Of a DNA stretch of 53,022 bases, positions 51,009 to 53,022 are shown one piece after another; position 1 is the stretch's first letter; every line of letters begins with the position of its first letter. Under the pieces are notes generated by a model. That model was not told the DNA's origin. It did not search any database and was given only the letters and a program-made list of their open reading frames with translations. The stretch comes from Bradyrhizobium neotropicale (GTDB lineage: Bacteria; Pseudomonadota; Alphaproteobacteria; Rhizobiales; Xanthobacteraceae): assembly GCF_001641695.1 (NCBI RefSeq), contig NZ_LSEF01000085.1, forward strand, positions 134,314 through 187,335, read 5' to 3'. The position numbers and the translations under genes are program-made.

Positions 51009-53022
51009 CTACGCCGCCTTCTTGCTCTGTGCGAGCTGCGCGAGCTGACGCATGATCTCGGTGGTGCCGACGAGACGCTCTTCCGGCGTCTCCCAGTCCT
51101 GCAAGAACACCACCTTCATGTCGGGCCGCACCTTCGCGGCCTGGCCATGGCTGCGGATGAACGACACCAGGCGGTCGGGATACGCGAACGAATTGTCGCG
51201 GAAGGCGATGACGGCACCCTTCGGACCGGCATCGATCTTCTCGACATTGGCCCGGCGGCAGAACGCCTTGATCGCGGCGACCTTGAACAGATAGCGCACT
51301 TCGTCCGGCAGCACGCCGAAGCGGTCACGCAGCTCGGCGCCAAAATTCTCGATCTCCTCTTCGGTGTCGAGATCGGCGAGGCGCCGGTACAGCGAGAGCC
51401 GCACCGCGAGATCGCCGACATAGTCTTCCGGAATGAGCACGGGCATGCCGATTGTGATCTGCGGCGACCAGCGGTCGGCCGCAGGCTCGGAGACGCCGGC
51501 CTTGAGGTTGACGATCGCCTCTTCCAGCATCGACTGGTAGAGCTCGAAGCCGACTTCCTTGATGTGGCCGGACTGCTCCTCGCCAAGCAGATTGCCGGCG
51601 CCGCGGATGTCGAGGTCGTGGGAGGCGAGTTGGAAGCCTGCGCCGAGTGTCTCCAGCGATTGCAGCACGGTGAGCCGTCGCTCGGCCTGCCCCGTGATCT
51701 TTTGCTGCGCCGGCAGCGTGAACAGCGCATAGGCCCGCAGCTTGGAGCGGCCGACGCGGCCGCGGAGCTGGTAGAGCTGGGCGAGGCCGAACATGTCGGC
51801 CCGGTGCACGATCAGCGTATTGGCATTAGGAATGTCGAGGCCGGATTCCACGATGGTGGTCGACAGCAGGATGTCGAACTTGCCGTCGTAGAACGCGGTC
51901 ATGATGTCTTCGATCACCGCAGGCGGCATCTGCCCGTGCGCGACCGCGACCTTCATCTCCGGCACGTTCTTGTCGAGGAAATCCTTGACGTCGGCGAGGT
52001 CGTCGATGCGCGGCACCACGTAGAATGCCTGGCCGCCGCGATAGCGCTCGCGCAGGAGCGCCTCGCGGATCATCAGGGGATCATGCGGGGCGACGAAGGT
52101 GCGCACCGCGAGGCGGTCGACCGGTGGCGAAGCGATGATCGAAAGTTCGCGTACGCCGGTGAGCGCCAATTGCAGCGTACGCGGAATCGGCGTCGCCGAC
52201 AGCGTCAGCACGTGCACCTCGGAGCGAAGCGCCTTCAGTCGTTCCTTGTGCGTAACGCCGAAATGCTGCTCCTCGTCGACGATGACGAGGCCGAGGTCGC
52301 GGAATTTGATGGCCTTGCCGAGCAGCGCGTGGGTGCCGACGACGATATCGACCGAACCGTCGGCAATGCCCTTCTTGACCTGGTTCAGCTCCTTGGTCGC
52401 GATCAGGCGCGAGGCCTGCGCCACATTCACCGGAAAGCCCTTGAAGCGCTCGGTGAAGGTTTTTGCGTGCTGACGCGCCAACAGCGTAGTCGGCACCACG
52501 ACCGCAACCTGCTTGCCTTCGAGCGCAACGGCAAAGGCCGCGCGGAGCGCGACCTCAGTCTTGCCGAAGCCGACGTCGCCGCAGATCAGCCGGTCCATCG
52601 GACGGCCGAGCTCGAGATCTTTCAGGGTGGATTCGATGGCACCGAGCTGGTCCTCGGTCTCGTCATAGGGGAAGCGCGCGCAGAACTCGTCGTAGAGGCC
52701 CTGCTGCACCGGGAGCTTGGGTGCCTCGTGCAAATGGCGCGCGGCAGCGATCTTGATCAGCTCGCCCGCGATCTCGCGGATGCGGTTCTTCAGCTTGGCC
52801 TTGCGGGTCTGCCAGCCGGAGCCGCCGAGGCGGTCGAGCTCGACCGTGGTCTGGTCGGAGCCGTAGCGCGACAACAGCTCAATGTTCTCGACCGGCAGGA
52901 ACAGCTTTGTCTCGGCCGCGTAATGCAGCTCGAGACAGTCATGCGGCGCGCCGGCGACATCCAGCGTCTGCAGGCCGATGAAGCGGCCGATGCCGTGATC
53001 GACGTGGACGACGATGTCGCCC
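51009..53022 (-). CDS. mfd: Transcription-repair coupling factor Mfd, C-terminal part
   Basis: The frame runs without a break to the right edge; 670 residues of about 1,170 are visible. The first visible part is the RNA-polymerase-interacting domain (GDIVVHVDHGIGRFIGLQTL), then the translocase with Walker A GDVGFGKTEVAL, VIVDEEQHFGV (DEEQ box) and LSATPIPRTL, then QLRGRVGRSK, and the C-terminal UvrA-binding-like domain to the Lys/Ala-rich end. Mfd removes stalled RNA polymerase and recruits UvrAB. Start codons within this range (such as 52874) are internal. Confidence 0.95.
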   Translation of the reverse strand, partial: GDIVVHVDHGIGRFIGLQTLDVAGAPHDCLELHYAAETKLFLPVENIELLSRYGSDQTTVELDRLGGSGWQTRKAKLKNRIREIAGELIKIAAARHLHEAPKLPVQQGLYDEFCARFPYDETEDQLGAIESTLKDLELGRPMDRLICGDVGFGKTEVALRAAFAVALEGKQVAVVVPTTLLARQHAKTFTERFKGFPVNVAQASRLIATKELNQVKKGIADGSVDIVVGTHALLGKAIKFRDLGLVIVDEEQHFGVTHKERLKALRSEVHVLTLSATPIPRTLQLALTGVRELSIIASPPVDRLAVRTFVAPHDPLMIREALLRERYRGGQAFYVVPRIDDLADVKDFLDKNVPEMKVAVAHGQMPPAVIEDIMTAFYDGKFDILLSTTIVESGLDIPNANTLIVHRADMFGLAQLYQLRGRVGRSKLRAYALFTLPAQQKITGQAERRLTVLQSLETLGAGFQLASHDLDIRGAGNLLGEEQSGHIKEVGFELYQSMLEEAIVNLKAGVSEPAADRWSPQITIGMPVLIPEDYVGDLAVRLSLYRRLADLDTEEEIENFGAELRDRFGVLPDEVRYLFKVAAIKAFCRRANVEKIDAGPKGAVIAFRDNSFAYPDRLVSFIRSHGQAAKVRPDMKVVFLQDWETPEERLVGTTEIMRQLAQLAQSKKAA

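Noticed and set aside
1..53022. CRISPR array, prophage, insertion sequence or tRNA-linked island
   Set aside because: I saw no regularly spaced repeats, no transposase, integrase or phage structural gene and no tRNA-like fold. Atypical composition is limited to about 49.5-50.8 kb.

Overview
The window looks like a chromosomal segment of a high-GC alphaproteobacterium, most likely Bradyrhizobium or a close relative. The reasons are family-level recognition (NasS/NasT, phosphatidylcholine synthase, an IalB protein, HspQ, many ABC importers), compact same-strand operons, and four kinds of long intergenic palindrome of the sort scattered through Bradyrhizobium genomes. I see no rRNA, tRNA, CRISPR array, insertion sequence, integrase or phage gene. 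Identifications come from reading the translations; no search was run.

Layout. 1-4.3 kb: nicotinamidase (pncA), glucokinase (glk), two small proteins, a receiver-only response regulator and an LTXXQ-type periplasmic protein. 4.7-10.3 kb: a five-gene carbohydrate-type ABC import operon (binding protein, two permeases, ATPase) ending in a 2-hydroxyacid dehydrogenase. 10.4-14.8 kb: mixed single genes including a periplasmic cyclohexadienyl dehydratase (pheC), a DUF2147 protein and a methyltransferase. 14.8-18.3 kb: an RraA-family protein, then the 5-oxoprolinase operon pxpB-pxpC-pxpA. 18.4-25.6 kb: a carboxylate-uptake locus with a 2-hydroxycarboxylate transporter and a porin on the minus strand, divergent from a three-gene set of response regulator, histidine kinase and binding protein.

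25.6-32.0 kb is a nitrite-assimilation cluster, all minus strand: nasT-nasS, then a sigma-54-like promoter and a structured leader, then a formate/nitrite-family channel, nirA and an Fe-S/FAD/NADPH reductase. The genes would sense nitrate and nitrite (NasS/NasT), bring nitrite in, reduce it to ammonium and supply electrons from NADPH. 32.3-38.3 kb holds a secreted protein of unknown function, rimO, an immunity-like protein next to a decayed TPR gene, a membrane protein, and argD preceded by what looks like an arginine-rich leader peptide and an intrinsic terminator. 38.3-44.5 kb: quinone oxidoreductase, terC, pcs, a UbiH-family hydroxylase, an AEC transporter, hspQ and an IalB protein. 44.7-49.5 kb: a YejA-like peptide-binding protein, a degenerate AMP-binding-fold protein and a degenerate REC-REC-GGDEF protein in a row. 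49.5-50.8 kb is a compositionally different patch with two unknown genes, followed by two palindromic repeats and the C-terminal two thirds of mfd, which runs off the right edge.

The most interesting items are the arginine-rich, apparently leaderless ORF plus terminator upstream of argD; the leader of the nitrite operon, which carries a hairpin with an ANTAR-type hexaloop; and the run of two degenerate enzyme-like proteins at 46.6-49.4 kb.
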